Assembly (NCBI GenBank): GCA_030427245.1 | Contig: JAUHXA010000013.1 | Location: 54,054-118,053, forward strand | Length of the DNA: 64,000 nt | Source of the DNA: Bacteroidia bacterium | GTDB lineage: Bacteria > Bacteroidota > Bacteroidia > Chitinophagales > UBA2359 | Direction of reading: 5' to 3' | Shown here: positions 42,509-50,264 of the stretch, in pieces | How positions within the stretch are numbered: position 1 is the first letter of the stretch | Layout: every line of letters starts with the position of its first letter | Program-made: the position numbers and the translations under genes | The notes under the pieces: generated by a model | Databases searched by the model: none | The model's input: only the letters and a program-made list of their open reading frames with translations | Told to the model about the DNA's origin: nothing

Positions 42509-44416
42509 ATGAACTATCTGCAAGCAGAAAACCTTACAAAAGTATATGGCGATAAGGTACTTTTCGAAAATATTGACATAAGCATCAACAAAGGGCAAAA
42601 AATTGCGCTGATTGCCCAAAATGGAATCGGCAAAACGACTTTACTGAGGATTTTAGTGGGTTTAGACAATTCGGATGTAGGCGGTTCTGTGAGAGTGCAT
42701 CGAGATGTCAAAGTAGGGTATCTGTCGCAAGACCCACAATTCGATTCTTCCTATACGGTGTTGGAAGCCATTTTTTATTCTGACAATCCAGTATTAACTG
42801 CTATTCGGGAATACGAAGCGATGTTGGTAAAGCACGAAAAAGATCCAAGTGAACAAAACTCTGAGGCATTGCAAAAGACGATTAATCAGATGCAAAACCT
42901 CAATGCCTGGGACTACGAGGCCAAAATAAAAGAAATACTTTTTCGCTTCAAAGTCTCCAAACTCGACCAGAATGTTAGTGAACTGTCTGGTGGTGAGCGC
43001 AAAAGGGTGGCAATGGCGAGGGTACTGATTGAAAATCCTGATTTGTTGGTGATGGATGAGCCTACCAATCACCTGGACATGGAAATGATTGAATGGCTCG
43101 AAAAATTTCTGAGTCAGCAAAATATGACCATCCTACTGGTAACGCACGACCGTTATTTTCTGGATAGAGTAACGGATGAAATTATAGAATTGGAGCGAGG
43201 AAGTGTGCAGATTTTTAGAGGAAACTATGAATATTACCTTGAAAAAAAGGCAGAGTTGGACTTCAATTTGGGGCAAGAAGTTGACAAGGCCAAAAAACTC
43301 ATGAAACGAGAGCTGCAATGGCTTCGCACGCAACCCAAAGCAAGAACGACCAAATCAAAATCTCGCATTCAAGCCTTTGACCCTATTGAAGAAAAGGCCA
43401 AAACCAATTTAGAGCAAGAGAGTTTGGGTTTTGAAGGCATCCGAATGGCGAGAATTGGCAACAAAACGATGGAGATTCAGGACATTGACAAAGCTTATGG
43501 AGATCATGTTATCCTCAAAAACTTCAGTTATACCTTCAATCGTAGAGATCGAGTAGGCATTGTAGGCAGGAATGGTGCAGGAAAATCCACTCTGCTAAAC
43601 ATATTGACAGGCAAGGAGAAACCTGATGCTGGCAAAATTGTAGTCGGTAAAACGGTGGTTTTTGGTTATTATACACAAATGGGTTTGAATCTCAAAGTAG
43701 ACAAAAAAGTGATTGATGTAGTGCGAGAGATTGCCGAGTTTATACCGATGGAACAAGGAAAAAGCCTGACCGCCGAACAATTGCTGTCTCATTTTCACTT
43801 TCCGTATAGCAAACACGAAAACTATGTGTCTACGCTCAGCGGAGGCGAAGAGCGCAGATTGTATTTGCTGACAGTTTTGATGCAAAATCCCAACTTCCTC
43901 ATATTGGATGAGCCTACCAACGACCTTGATATTTTGACTCTCAATGTTTTGGAAGATTTTTTGCGTTTGTATGAAGGCTGTTTGGTGGTTGTTTCACATG
44001 ATCGATATTTTATGGACAAGTTGGTTGACCATTTATTTGTCTTTGAAGGTGACGGAAAAATTCGGGATTATCCTGGCAATTATTCCCAATATCGAGAGTT
44101 CAAAGAGCAACAAGAAAAAGCAGCACGGATAGAACGAAAGGAGGAAAAAAAGAATGAACCTAAGCATACACCTGTTGTAGAGTCAAGATCCGATCAACCG
44201 AAAACAAAGCTTTCATATAACGAGAAAAAAGAATACCGCAAATTGGAGAAGGATATTGAAAAGTTGGAAGAGGAGAAGGCTTCTTTGGAGGATAAATTGA
44301 ATGCAGGAACGGGGAGTTATGAGGAGATGCAGCAATGGGCAGAACGGATAGGGGTGATTATTGCGGAGGTGGATGAAAAGTCGGATAGGTGGTTGGAATT
44401 GAGCGAGTTTATGTAA
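42509..44416 (+). CDS. ABC-F family ATPase
   Basis: This 635-residue soluble protein has two ABC domains: Walker A AQNGIGKTTLLRIL with signature LSGGERKRVAMARVL, then Walker A GRNGAGKSTLLNIL with signature LSGGEERRLYLLTVL. Both are followed by DEPTNHLDM or DEPTNDLDI. A linker rich in basic residues lies between them, and a C-terminal coiled coil is seen (YRKLEKDIEKLEEEKASLEDKL). There are no membrane segments. ABC-F proteins work on the ribosome or in stress tolerance; the C-terminal coiled coil makes it Uup-like. It starts 83 bases after the kinase gene, possibly the same transcript. Confidence 0.9.
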   Translation: MNYLQAENLTKVYGDKVLFENIDISINKGQKIALIAQNGIGKTTLLRILVGLDNSDVGGSVRVHRDVKVGYLSQDPQFDSSYTVLEAIFYSDNPVLTAIREYEAMLVKHEKDPSEQNSEALQKTINQMQNLNAWDYEAKIKEILFRFKVSKLDQNVSELSGGERKRVAMARVLIENPDLLVMDEPTNHLDMEMIEWLEKFLSQQNMTILLVTHDRYFLDRVTDEIIELERGSVQIFRGNYEYYLEKKAELDFNLGQEVDKAKKLMKRELQWLRTQPKARTTKSKSRIQAFDPIEEKAKTNLEQESLGFEGIRMARIGNKTMEIQDIDKAYGDHVILKNFSYTFNRRDRVGIVGRNGAGKSTLLNILTGKEKPDAGKIVVGKTVVFGYYTQMGLNLKVDKKVIDVVREIAEFIPMEQGKSLTAEQLLSHFHFPYSKHENYVSTLSGGEERRLYLLTVLMQNPNFLILDEPTNDLDILTLNVLEDFLRLYEGCLVVVSHDRYFMDKLVDHLFVFEGDGKIRDYPGNYSQYREFKEQQEKAARIERKEEKKNEPKHTPVVESRSDQPKTKLSYNEKKEYRKLEKDIEKLEEEKASLEDKLNAGTGSYEEMQQWAERIGVIIAEVDEKSDRWLELSEFM

Positions 44417-44619
44417 TGATAGATAGTCTATCATGATAATACTTCGTGATAATTTTATCTATGAGAGCTATGGCTTCTTGCATTTGTCACTTGAATGCAA
44501 GCTTTACTCACAAAAGATTCTCACGAGAAAAAAGTATGCACTACTAAATAACTGGAAAACCTCAAACCACTACGAACCTAACCAACTTTTTCTTGACTTG
44601 CTGTCTGATGTTTTACACT

Positions 44620-45420
44620 TCAATGAGTACAGGATGTTTTGGCTTGAATTTGTTGGATAAAACGGTTACAAGCTTCTGGAGGATTGGATTGTTTCATGAA
44701 TTGCTCTCCAATTAAAAACCCTTGAAAACCTACTTTTTGTAATTGTTGAACCGTCAAAGGATTGGAAATACCGCTTTCCGAAATTTTGACAAAATCATTG
44801 GGAATCTCGTTCACTAAATCTATCGAGGTTTCTACATTCACTTCAAAAGTTTTCAGATTTCGATTGTTCACCCCAACCATGTCTAGGTAGGGATTGAGGT
44901 GGCTGTCGAGTTCGGCTTTGTTATGCACTTCCATCAATACTTCCAAACCAATGGATTGTGCAAGCTGTGCCAATGCCATTAACAAAGAAGGTTCTAAAGC
45001 CGCTGCAATCAGCAAAATAGCATCTGCACCAATAGCTTTTGCTTCCACAACTTGGTATTCGTCAATGATGAATTCTTTGCGTAGGAGAGGAGTCGAAACG
45101 GCTTGTCGGGCAGTAGTGAGAAAATCATTTTGCCCTCCAAAAAACTCTGTATCGGTCAAAACGGAAATAGCAGAAGCACCTGCTTGTGTATATCCTTTAG
45201 CGATTGCTTCAATGTTCACATTTTCATGAATGATGCCCTTTGAAGGAGACTTTCGTTTGATTTCTGCAATAATTCCCGATCCGTTTTGAATACTGTTTTT
45301 CATAGAATTTCCTGCTCTATTGAAGTAAGGGCTGTTTTGAAGCTCTCTAACGGTACGCTGTTTTTTAGCGTGCTTAATTTCTAATTGCTTGTGATGGAGG
45401 ATTTTAGTTAGGATGTTCAT
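44620..45420 (-). CDS. trpC: Indole-3-glycerol phosphate synthase
   Basis: This 266-residue TIM-barrel enzyme closes the indole ring of CdRP to indole-3-glycerol phosphate in tryptophan synthesis. Active-site segments are present: IIAEIKRKSPSKG, LTDTEFFGG, LLRKEFIIDEYQV, LMEVHNKAEL, GVNNRNL and SESGI. The start is taken at 45420 (MNILTKIL), because the longer frame from 45513 would run through the transcription attenuator region. No other trp gene is in the window, so trpC stands alone. It lies 106 bases after the leader terminator of the trp attenuator. The end is convergent with the ABC-F gene. Confidence 0.93.
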   Translation of the reverse strand: MNILTKILHHKQLEIKHAKKQRTVRELQNSPYFNRAGNSMKNSIQNGSGIIAEIKRKSPSKGIIHENVNIEAIAKGYTQAGASAISVLTDTEFFGGQNDFLTTARQAVSTPLLRKEFIIDEYQVVEAKAIGADAILLIAAALEPSLLMALAQLAQSIGLEVLMEVHNKAELDSHLNPYLDMVGVNNRNLKTFEVNVETSIDLVNEIPNDFVKISESGISNPLTVQQLQKVGFQGFLIGEQFMKQSNPPEACNRFIQQIQAKTSCTH

Positions 45421-45527
45421 TTTTTTTGTTTTTATGTTGATAATTGTGTTTATGTGTTTGGGTTGATAATCGTGTTTGTGGTTTGAAAAACTAAGTAGCC
45501 TCACTCCTGACACCTCACCCCTCTAAT

Positions 45528-45561
45528 AAAAAAAAGGCTCACTGTGCGAACAGTGAGCCTT
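45528..45561 (-). terminator. trp attenuator terminator
   Basis: On the minus strand AAGGCTCACTG pairs with CAGTGAGCCTT (45551-45561 with 45534-45544) around the 6-base loop TTCGCA, followed by an unbroken run of T (down to 45528). It lies between the leader peptide and trpC. The loop plus one base on each side (GTTCGCAC) is the partner of the antiterminator segment. Confidence 0.88.
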
Positions 45562-45661
45562 CTGAAAAAAGATAGACACCAAATTTACCTTGTGTTTATA
45601 TATCATTCTCTACATATTCAACAAGGAGGTTCGCACGACTGTTTTTTGTCGAACGCCACCA
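45544..45661 (-). promoter_or_regulatory. trp attenuator: alternating pairing segments
   Basis: On the minus strand, right after the tandem Trp codons (45656-45661), segment 1 GTTCGAC (45648-45654) can pair with segment 2 in AGTCGTGCGAAC (GTGCGAAC at 45629-45636). Segment 2 is also the perfect complement of segment 3, GTTCGCAC, in the terminator loop (45544-45551). A ribosome stalled on Trp codons would cover segment 1, free segment 2 to pair with segment 3, and prevent terminator formation. With charged tRNA-Trp the terminator forms. This is the classical attenuation logic. Confidence 0.82.
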
Positions 45662-45694
45662 AAAATTTGAAGTATGTAAGTTTGAAAAACGCAT
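45596..45694 (-). CDS. trpL: trp leader peptide, 32 residues
   Basis: ATG at 45694 opens a 32-codon frame ending with TAA at 45596-45598. It begins MRFSNLHT and includes NFWWRSTKN, with Trp codons 12 and 13 side by side. The peptide continues to VEYVENDI. It is too short and too odd to be a functional protein but has the form of a translation-sensing leader: tandem cognate codons just before a hairpin segment, and a terminator 35 bases after its stop. A possible -7 element (45721-45728) lies about 27 bases upstream. Confidence 0.85.
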   Translation of the reverse strand: MRFSNLHTSNFWWRSTKNSRANLLVEYVENDI

Positions 45695-45720
45695 ATTTGA
45701 TATTGTCTATTGAACTACTG

Positions 45721-45728
45721 CAAGTATA
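45721..45728 (-). promoter_or_regulatory. Candidate promoter of the trp leader-trpC transcript
   Basis: CAAGTATA on + reads TATACTTG on -, one mismatch to TAnnTTTG. The expected transcription start near 45714 would give a short leader of about 20 bases before the leader peptide. Confidence 0.35.
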
Positions 45729-45758
45729 AACCATTTTTCTGGAAAGAAAAAACTTTTT

Positions 45759-46292
45759 TTAGGTACGACCCCGAAATTGTTGAAAGTAAGACTGGATAAA
45801 TGCGAGGTCTTCATCTGGGTTGTCGGTAGGGTAGAAAGGTTCTCTAAAAATGACGCTTTTGGAAGGGTAATCAAAAGAAACCATTAAAATAGGTACATTT
45901 GCACCTTTGGCGATGTAGTAAAAACCTGTTCTGAGTTTGGTGACTTTTTTGCGAGTACCTTCGGGAGCAATCACAGCAATAAACTGCTCGTTTTCATTGA
46001 AGTAGTTGATGATTTGTTGTACTTGATTGATGGATTTAGAGCGTATGATTGGATAGCCGCCCATCCATCGAAACCACCATCCATGTGGAGGACGAAACAA
46101 TTGTTCTTTTCCAAAAAAAGCCATCCACTCCATAGACATTATTTTTCGCATCGTAATGCCAATCACAAAATCCCAAGCACTTGTATGCGGAGCTACTGCA
46201 ATGACGTATTTTTTGAGATGTAACGGAAGTTCTCCTTTAACATGCCATCCCAAAACCTTGAAGTAAACAAAACGACAGAAAGCTTTTAACAT
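45759..46292 (-). CDS. 1-acyl-glycerol-phosphate acyltransferase family protein
   Basis: This 177-residue protein of the PlsC-like family has the catalytic His-x4-Asp motif in APHTSAWDFVIG (about residues 33-44), the glycerol-phosphate-binding APEGTRKK motif and then GFYYIAKGANVPILMV. These enzymes transfer acyl chains to lysophosphatidate or similar acceptors at the inner membrane. At 177 residues it is short, without a long N-terminal membrane region, so it is closer to the small acyltransferases used in ornithine lipid or other lipid modification. Its exact acceptor is unknown. It is the gene directly upstream of the trp leader on the same strand; no clear terminator separates them. Confidence 0.85.
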   Translation of the reverse strand: MLKAFCRFVYFKVLGWHVKGELPLHLKKYVIAVAPHTSAWDFVIGITMRKIMSMEWMAFFGKEQLFRPPHGWWFRWMGGYPIIRSKSINQVQQIINYFNENEQFIAVIAPEGTRKKVTKLRTGFYYIAKGANVPILMVSFDYPSKSVIFREPFYPTDNPDEDLAFIQSYFQQFRGRT

Positions 46293-46385
46293 AGAGCTTA
46301 GAGTTAGAGGAGTGACAGATTGAAAAAATCAAGCTTAATTTACGACAAAAAAAGCAAAAAGAAGGAGTTTGAAAACCGCAATTGT

Positions 46386-46393
46386 TATATTTG
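46386..46393 (+). promoter_or_regulatory. -7 element upstream of the second sigma factor gene
   Basis: TATATTTG is an exact TAnnTTTG match, about 120 bases before the start codon at 46513. TTTG at 46368-46371 lies 14 bases further upstream, closer than usual for the -33 element. Confidence 0.35.
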
Positions 46394-46512
46394 TGTTATA
46401 CAATAACTGGGCTTTGGAAAGCAGAGAGGTAAGGTGCAATAATTTACCTTCACTTAGGATTTTACTTCTCAACTACCATCTTTTCTGTCTAAAATATTTT
46501 AATGTATAGCGG

Positions 46513-47130
46513 ATGAACACTACCGAAACCATTCTTACTTATCGTCCTTTTCTTATTTCCATTGCCTACAAGATGTTAGGAAGTTTGGAGGATGCTCAAG
46601 ATATTGTTCAAGATACCTTCTTGAAATGGTTGGGTTTAGATCATTCTAAAATTCACAATACCAAATCTTACCTTGCAAAATCTACGGTCAATCGCTGCAT
46701 TAATCACCTCAATTCTGCCAAAAAAATTCCCATCACCTATATGGACAATTGGCTGCAAGATTCTTTCATTGGAAAATTTAACTTTGAATTGGACTTAAGT
46801 GAAAAGCTGGATTTTAATTATAATTTGGAAGCTGCAATTTCTCAATTGCTGCAAAAGCTAAACCCTTCTGAAAGAATTGTCTATGTTTTGAAGGAGGTGC
46901 TGAATTTTGATTATCCTGCCATTGAAGTGATTGTAGAAAAAAAGAAGGAAAACTGCCGGCAATTGTTGAGCCGAGCCAAAAAGCGAATGGAGGAAGAAAA
47001 GTCTCGTTTTCATGTGGATACTACCAAAATGACCCAATTTTATACGAAGTGTGTGGATGCCTATAAATATGGCAAAGTAGAAGGATTGATTGAAGTGTTG
47101 AAGGGGGATTTGGAGGCAGAAAGGGTTTGA
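46513..47130 (+). CDS. Sigma-70 family factor (SigJ/ECF41-like)
   Basis: This 205-residue protein starts with a region 2 like ECF41/SigJ factors: TILTYRPFLISIAYKMLGSLEDAQDIVQDTFLKWL. Region 4 lies around LNPSERIVYVLKEVLNFDYPAIEVIVEKKKENCRQLLSRAKKRM. ECF41 factors usually carry a SnoaL-like C-terminal domain; here only about 45 residues follow region 4 (TQFYTKCVDAYKYGKVEGLIEVLKGD), so the regulatory domain is truncated or replaced. No anti-sigma gene is adjacent. The target genes are unknown. Confidence 0.87.
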   Translation: MNTTETILTYRPFLISIAYKMLGSLEDAQDIVQDTFLKWLGLDHSKIHNTKSYLAKSTVNRCINHLNSAKKIPITYMDNWLQDSFIGKFNFELDLSEKLDFNYNLEAAISQLLQKLNPSERIVYVLKEVLNFDYPAIEVIVEKKKENCRQLLSRAKKRMEEEKSRFHVDTTKMTQFYTKCVDAYKYGKVEGLIEVLKGDLEAERV

Positions 47131-47239
47131 GTGTTTATCTTGATTTAGTATTTATGTTTTTTTGTGGTTTGGGTATTTACAGCGTTTTACTCTCTTTTAA
47201 TTTTCATTCACCCTTTATTTTTCTATTTTATAAAATTCG

Positions 47240-47247
47240 TATTTTTG
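47240..47247 (+). promoter_or_regulatory. -7 element upstream of trhO
   Basis: TATTTTTG matches TAnnTTTG. It lies about 100 bases before the chosen trhO start at 47347, with T-rich sequence upstream in the -33 area. Confidence 0.4.
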
Positions 47248-47346
47248 CGAATTGAATTATATTAAACATAAGTTTCAGATTTCAATTTGTAGATAGACCA
47301 AAATTAGGCTATTTTCATTTTGACTTCTATTCTAATTTTCATTGAA

Positions 47347-48393
47347 ATGGCTTTATACAACAAACTGGACAAAAGACTATTGAAGCAAAAACTCGCTGAA
47401 GAACCTTTTCGACGAGTTACTTTGTCGTTTTACCAATATGCCAAAATTGAAGATGTTGAGGCATTTAGAAACGATTTATACCGAAACTGGGAACAATATT
47501 CGGTTTTTGGGCGCATTTACGTGGCGACCGAAGGCATCAATGCACAATTGAGCGTACCCGAACCTCATTTTGAAGCATGGAAAAAAGATTTATACAGTAT
47601 TGACTTCTTGGAGGGAGTACGCCTAAATATTGCTGTGGAAGACGATGGAAAATCTTTTTACAAGCTGAAAATCAAGATTCGCCCCAAAATTTTGGCGGAT
47701 GGCTTGAACGATAAAACGTTTGATGTGACCAATAGAGGAAAACATCTAAATGCAGAGGAGTTCAACAAACTGACAGCTGACAAAGAGACGGTTATTATAG
47801 ATATGCGAAATCACTATGAAAGTGAAGTCGGACATTTTGAAAATGCAATCTGCCCAGATGTAGATACCTTTCGAGATTCATTGCCGATTGTAGAGGATAT
47901 ATTGAAGGGAAAAGAAGAGAAAAACATTGTCATGTATTGCACAGGCGGAATTAGATGCGAAAAGGCAAGTGCATGGTTCAAACACAAGGGCTTCAAAAAG
48001 GTACATCAATTGGACGGAGGCATCATCAACTACGCTCATGAGGCAGAGGAAAAAGGCTTGGATAACAAATTCAAGGGCAAAAATTTTGTGTTTGACGACC
48101 GATTGGGCGAGCGCATTTCCAACGAAATTATCAGCGAATGTCATCAATGCGGAAAACCCTGCGATACGCACACGAACTGCGCCAATGATGCTTGTCACCT
48201 ACTTTTTATTCAATGCGAAGAATGTGCGGCTCGATACGATGCTTGCTGTAGCGAGGAATGTCAAGAGACGGTTCACCTACCGATTGAGGAGCAAAAAGAA
48301 CGCCGCAAGGGGCTTGAAAATGGGCAGAAGATTTATCGGAAGGGAAGGAGTAAGAGGTTGAGACCTAAGTTATATGAGGAGGGGGGGAAGTGA
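47347..48393 (+). CDS. trhO: tRNA uridine-34 hydroxylase (rhodanese-like, YceA/UPF0176)
   Basis: With the ATG at 47347 the protein has 348 residues; a TTG 27 bases earlier is possible but adds a non-conserved segment. The N-terminal domain has RVTLSFYQYAKIEDVEAFR and GRIYVATEGINAQLS. The rhodanese domain has IDMRNHYESEVGHFENAI and the catalytic-loop MYCTGGIRCEKAS, with the active-site Cys. After it comes VHQLDGGIINY and a Cys-rich tail (CHQCGKPCDTHTNC ... CCSEEC) that may bind metal. Family members hydroxylate wobble uridine in tRNA (the ho5U step). Good full-length match. It converges on the TIR-STAND gene. Confidence 0.92.
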   Translation: MALYNKLDKRLLKQKLAEEPFRRVTLSFYQYAKIEDVEAFRNDLYRNWEQYSVFGRIYVATEGINAQLSVPEPHFEAWKKDLYSIDFLEGVRLNIAVEDDGKSFYKLKIKIRPKILADGLNDKTFDVTNRGKHLNAEEFNKLTADKETVIIDMRNHYESEVGHFENAICPDVDTFRDSLPIVEDILKGKEEKNIVMYCTGGIRCEKASAWFKHKGFKKVHQLDGGIINYAHEAEEKGLDNKFKGKNFVFDDRLGERISNEIISECHQCGKPCDTHTNCANDACHLLFIQCEECAARYDACCSEECQETVHLPIEEQKERRKGLENGQKIYRKGRSKRLRPKLYEEGGK

Positions 48394-48423
48394 AGTCACT
48401 TTTTCATAAGCAATGATGTTTTC

Positions 48424-50055
48424 TTATTCGCAAAGTTTTTTATCATCATCATATATTTTAAAATTTTCAATATGAAGATAGGATTCACCATTTTTTTTGC
48501 TTAATTTTAAATGTTTTTTTGAGCGTTCTTCATCCCCTTTAGCCGCAAAATATTTATGTGCTTTTTTATGTATAATAACTTTGCCTTTGTCTTCCACTAA
48601 ATAACGAGCAAACCCTCTAATTAAAGGTGGGACATAATATTTTTTTCTTATGTCATCATAGATTAAGAATAGGTCATTTGTCAACTTGTGAAATACTTGA
48701 GCATCGTATTCAGATTCGACAATTTCACATATCAAGCTTTCTTCAAATGGTGTATCAAAGATTGAGCTTGCAATCAAGATATTTCTTAATCTTATATCTT
48801 TTATTTCTTCTTTATATTTGCACCAGTCACAAATGATGGTTTTACAGAGTTTTTTTACAAAATCTAAGTTGCTATTGTTTACTAAGTCCTTAATGATGTT
48901 TTTAGAAAGAGGCTTGATGTCGAAAAGCTTTACAACACTTTCTATTGCTAAAGGATTAGAGGATACTTTTTCATATATGTTGTTTTCTTCAAAGTAAAGG
49001 AAACATCTTTCTCGCTTTTTTGTATCTATAATATATTCTTTACAAACTTGATTAGTATAATCCTTTGCTTCAGATCTTTTTAGACCTTCTAATAAAAACG
49101 AATCAAGTTTTTGACCTGTACCAGACACTATTCTATTAGTTTTACTTGATAGTACAATTTTAGAATTGAAATTTTTGAAATCTATTTTTTTCAGAAATTT
49201 ATTGAAATCTGCACTATGCTTGATGAGATGTAATTCGTCCCAGATTAATAGTGTTTTTTTATTTTCTAAGAGTTCTTTTATCACATTATATTTAGGCTTT
49301 GTATTATCATAGTATTTTGAAATATAGTCGTTAACTTCATAGTTTCTTATTTCAGTTAGATAGAGTATTTTATCATAACGTTTTATTTGTGTGGAAGCAA
49401 ACTTCTTAAGAAACTCAGTTTTTCCAACTCCTCCAATGCCTATCATATATACTATATCATTTGAAATTAATTTCAAGTCTAAATCTGTGAGTTCTTGTGA
49501 ACGTCCTATAAAATATTTTTTAGGAGAAGGAAACTCATTAGGGGTTTCATGGTTAATATCTAATATCTCTTTGAAGCGATCACTCTTTATAATATTCGTT
49601 ATTTCTTCTACTATATCATATGTTTTAGATTTAGGATTTTGTGAAATGGAGATTGGTTCATTGTCTTTTGGCAGTACTTGTAAATTTTTGAAAAAGCTAT
49701 ATTTCCAAAAACATTTATTAACTAATATAGGTATGACAATTGCTTTACCTTGTTTGTGTTTATCAGCCACTTTTTTAAACTCTTGTTCATAGCTCTCATT
49801 CTTCAGACATAACTCCAAAAAATCGACACTTATGAACAATATAATAACATGAGATTTTTCTAAATTTAATTTAATCTCTTTGTCAATAGCACTACCAGCA
49901 CTTATAACATTTCTACTAAATATATCCAATTCTATGTCATCTTCTTCTTTTAAACCTCTTTTGAGAATAGCGAAATGTTTATATAATTCCTCAAAATAGT
50001 TTTTATCCTCTGGGGCATATCCAATAAAAATTTTTATTTTGGTATTACTCAACAA
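48424..50055 (-). CDS. TIR-domain STAND NTPase (NLR-like)
   Basis: This 543-residue protein has an N-terminal TIR domain (about residues 5-125: KIFIGYAPEDKNYFEEL, IILFISVDFLELCLKNESYEQEF, where Glu90 or Glu92 is in the usual catalytic position). A STAND/NB-ARC-like NTPase follows: GRSQEL near 184, P-loop GIGGVGKTEFLKK (205-217), Walker B KTLLIWDELH and the later SSNPLAIESVV. The C-terminus is a winged-helix-like and basic helical segment without LRR, TPR or WD repeats. Such proteins often degrade NAD+ on sensing infection. The gene is AT-rich, isolated between trhO and clpB, and on neither side has a known partner. An antiphage role is likely but not proven. Confidence 0.82.
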   Translation of the reverse strand: MLSNTKIKIFIGYAPEDKNYFEELYKHFAILKRGLKEEDDIELDIFSRNVISAGSAIDKEIKLNLEKSHVIILFISVDFLELCLKNESYEQEFKKVADKHKQGKAIVIPILVNKCFWKYSFFKNLQVLPKDNEPISISQNPKSKTYDIVEEITNIIKSDRFKEILDINHETPNEFPSPKKYFIGRSQELTDLDLKLISNDIVYMIGIGGVGKTEFLKKFASTQIKRYDKILYLTEIRNYEVNDYISKYYDNTKPKYNVIKELLENKKTLLIWDELHLIKHSADFNKFLKKIDFKNFNSKIVLSSKTNRIVSGTGQKLDSFLLEGLKRSEAKDYTNQVCKEYIIDTKKRERCFLYFEENNIYEKVSSNPLAIESVVKLFDIKPLSKNIIKDLVNNSNLDFVKKLCKTIICDWCKYKEEIKDIRLRNILIASSIFDTPFEESLICEIVESEYDAQVFHKLTNDLFLIYDDIRKKYYVPPLIRGFARYLVEDKGKVIIHKKAHKYFAAKGDEERSKKHLKLSKKNGESYLHIENFKIYDDDKKLCE

Positions 50056-50197
50056 AATTTGGCTTTTTGATAAATATATTGGTTTTTAACTGGATTGTAT
50101 TTGACTGATACACATTTACTACTTTTAGTAAATGCTATTACTATACAAAAGGTTCATTTTGTTATGGAGTTTAAATTAAGCTATTTCAGTAGCGACA

Positions 50198-50238
50198 AAA
50201 AAAGAGGTATTGGCTAAGAAAACCAATACCTCTTTTTT
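50198..50238 (-). terminator. clpB terminator
   Basis: AAAAAAGAGGTATTGG (50198-50213) pairs perfectly with CCAATACCTCTTTTTT (50223-50238) around a 9-base loop. It lies just after the clpB stop and works on the minus strand, and also on + with its T-run. Confidence 0.85.
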
Positions 50239-50264
50239 ATTTCATATAAAATAAAAACACAACA

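Noticed and set aside
44417..44433. Hairpin TGATAGA-TAG-TCTATCA after the ABC-F gene
   Set aside because: A three-base loop, a weak AT-rich stem and no T-run. Not credible as a terminator.
44433..44660. 75-codon plus-strand frame after the ABC-F gene
   Set aside because: It overlaps the end of trpC in antisense, has no RBS or domain, and its composition is unlike coding sequence here.
45421..45513. Upstream extension of trpC by 31 codons
   Set aside because: The added residues are not conserved in IGPS proteins and the extension would run into the leader-terminator interval. The ATG at 45420 gives the usual length.
48388..48404. AAGTGA-AG-TCACTT motif between trhO and the TIR-STAND gene
   Set aside because: The stem would be only 5-6 bases with almost no loop. 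It is too weak to call a terminator despite the following T-run.
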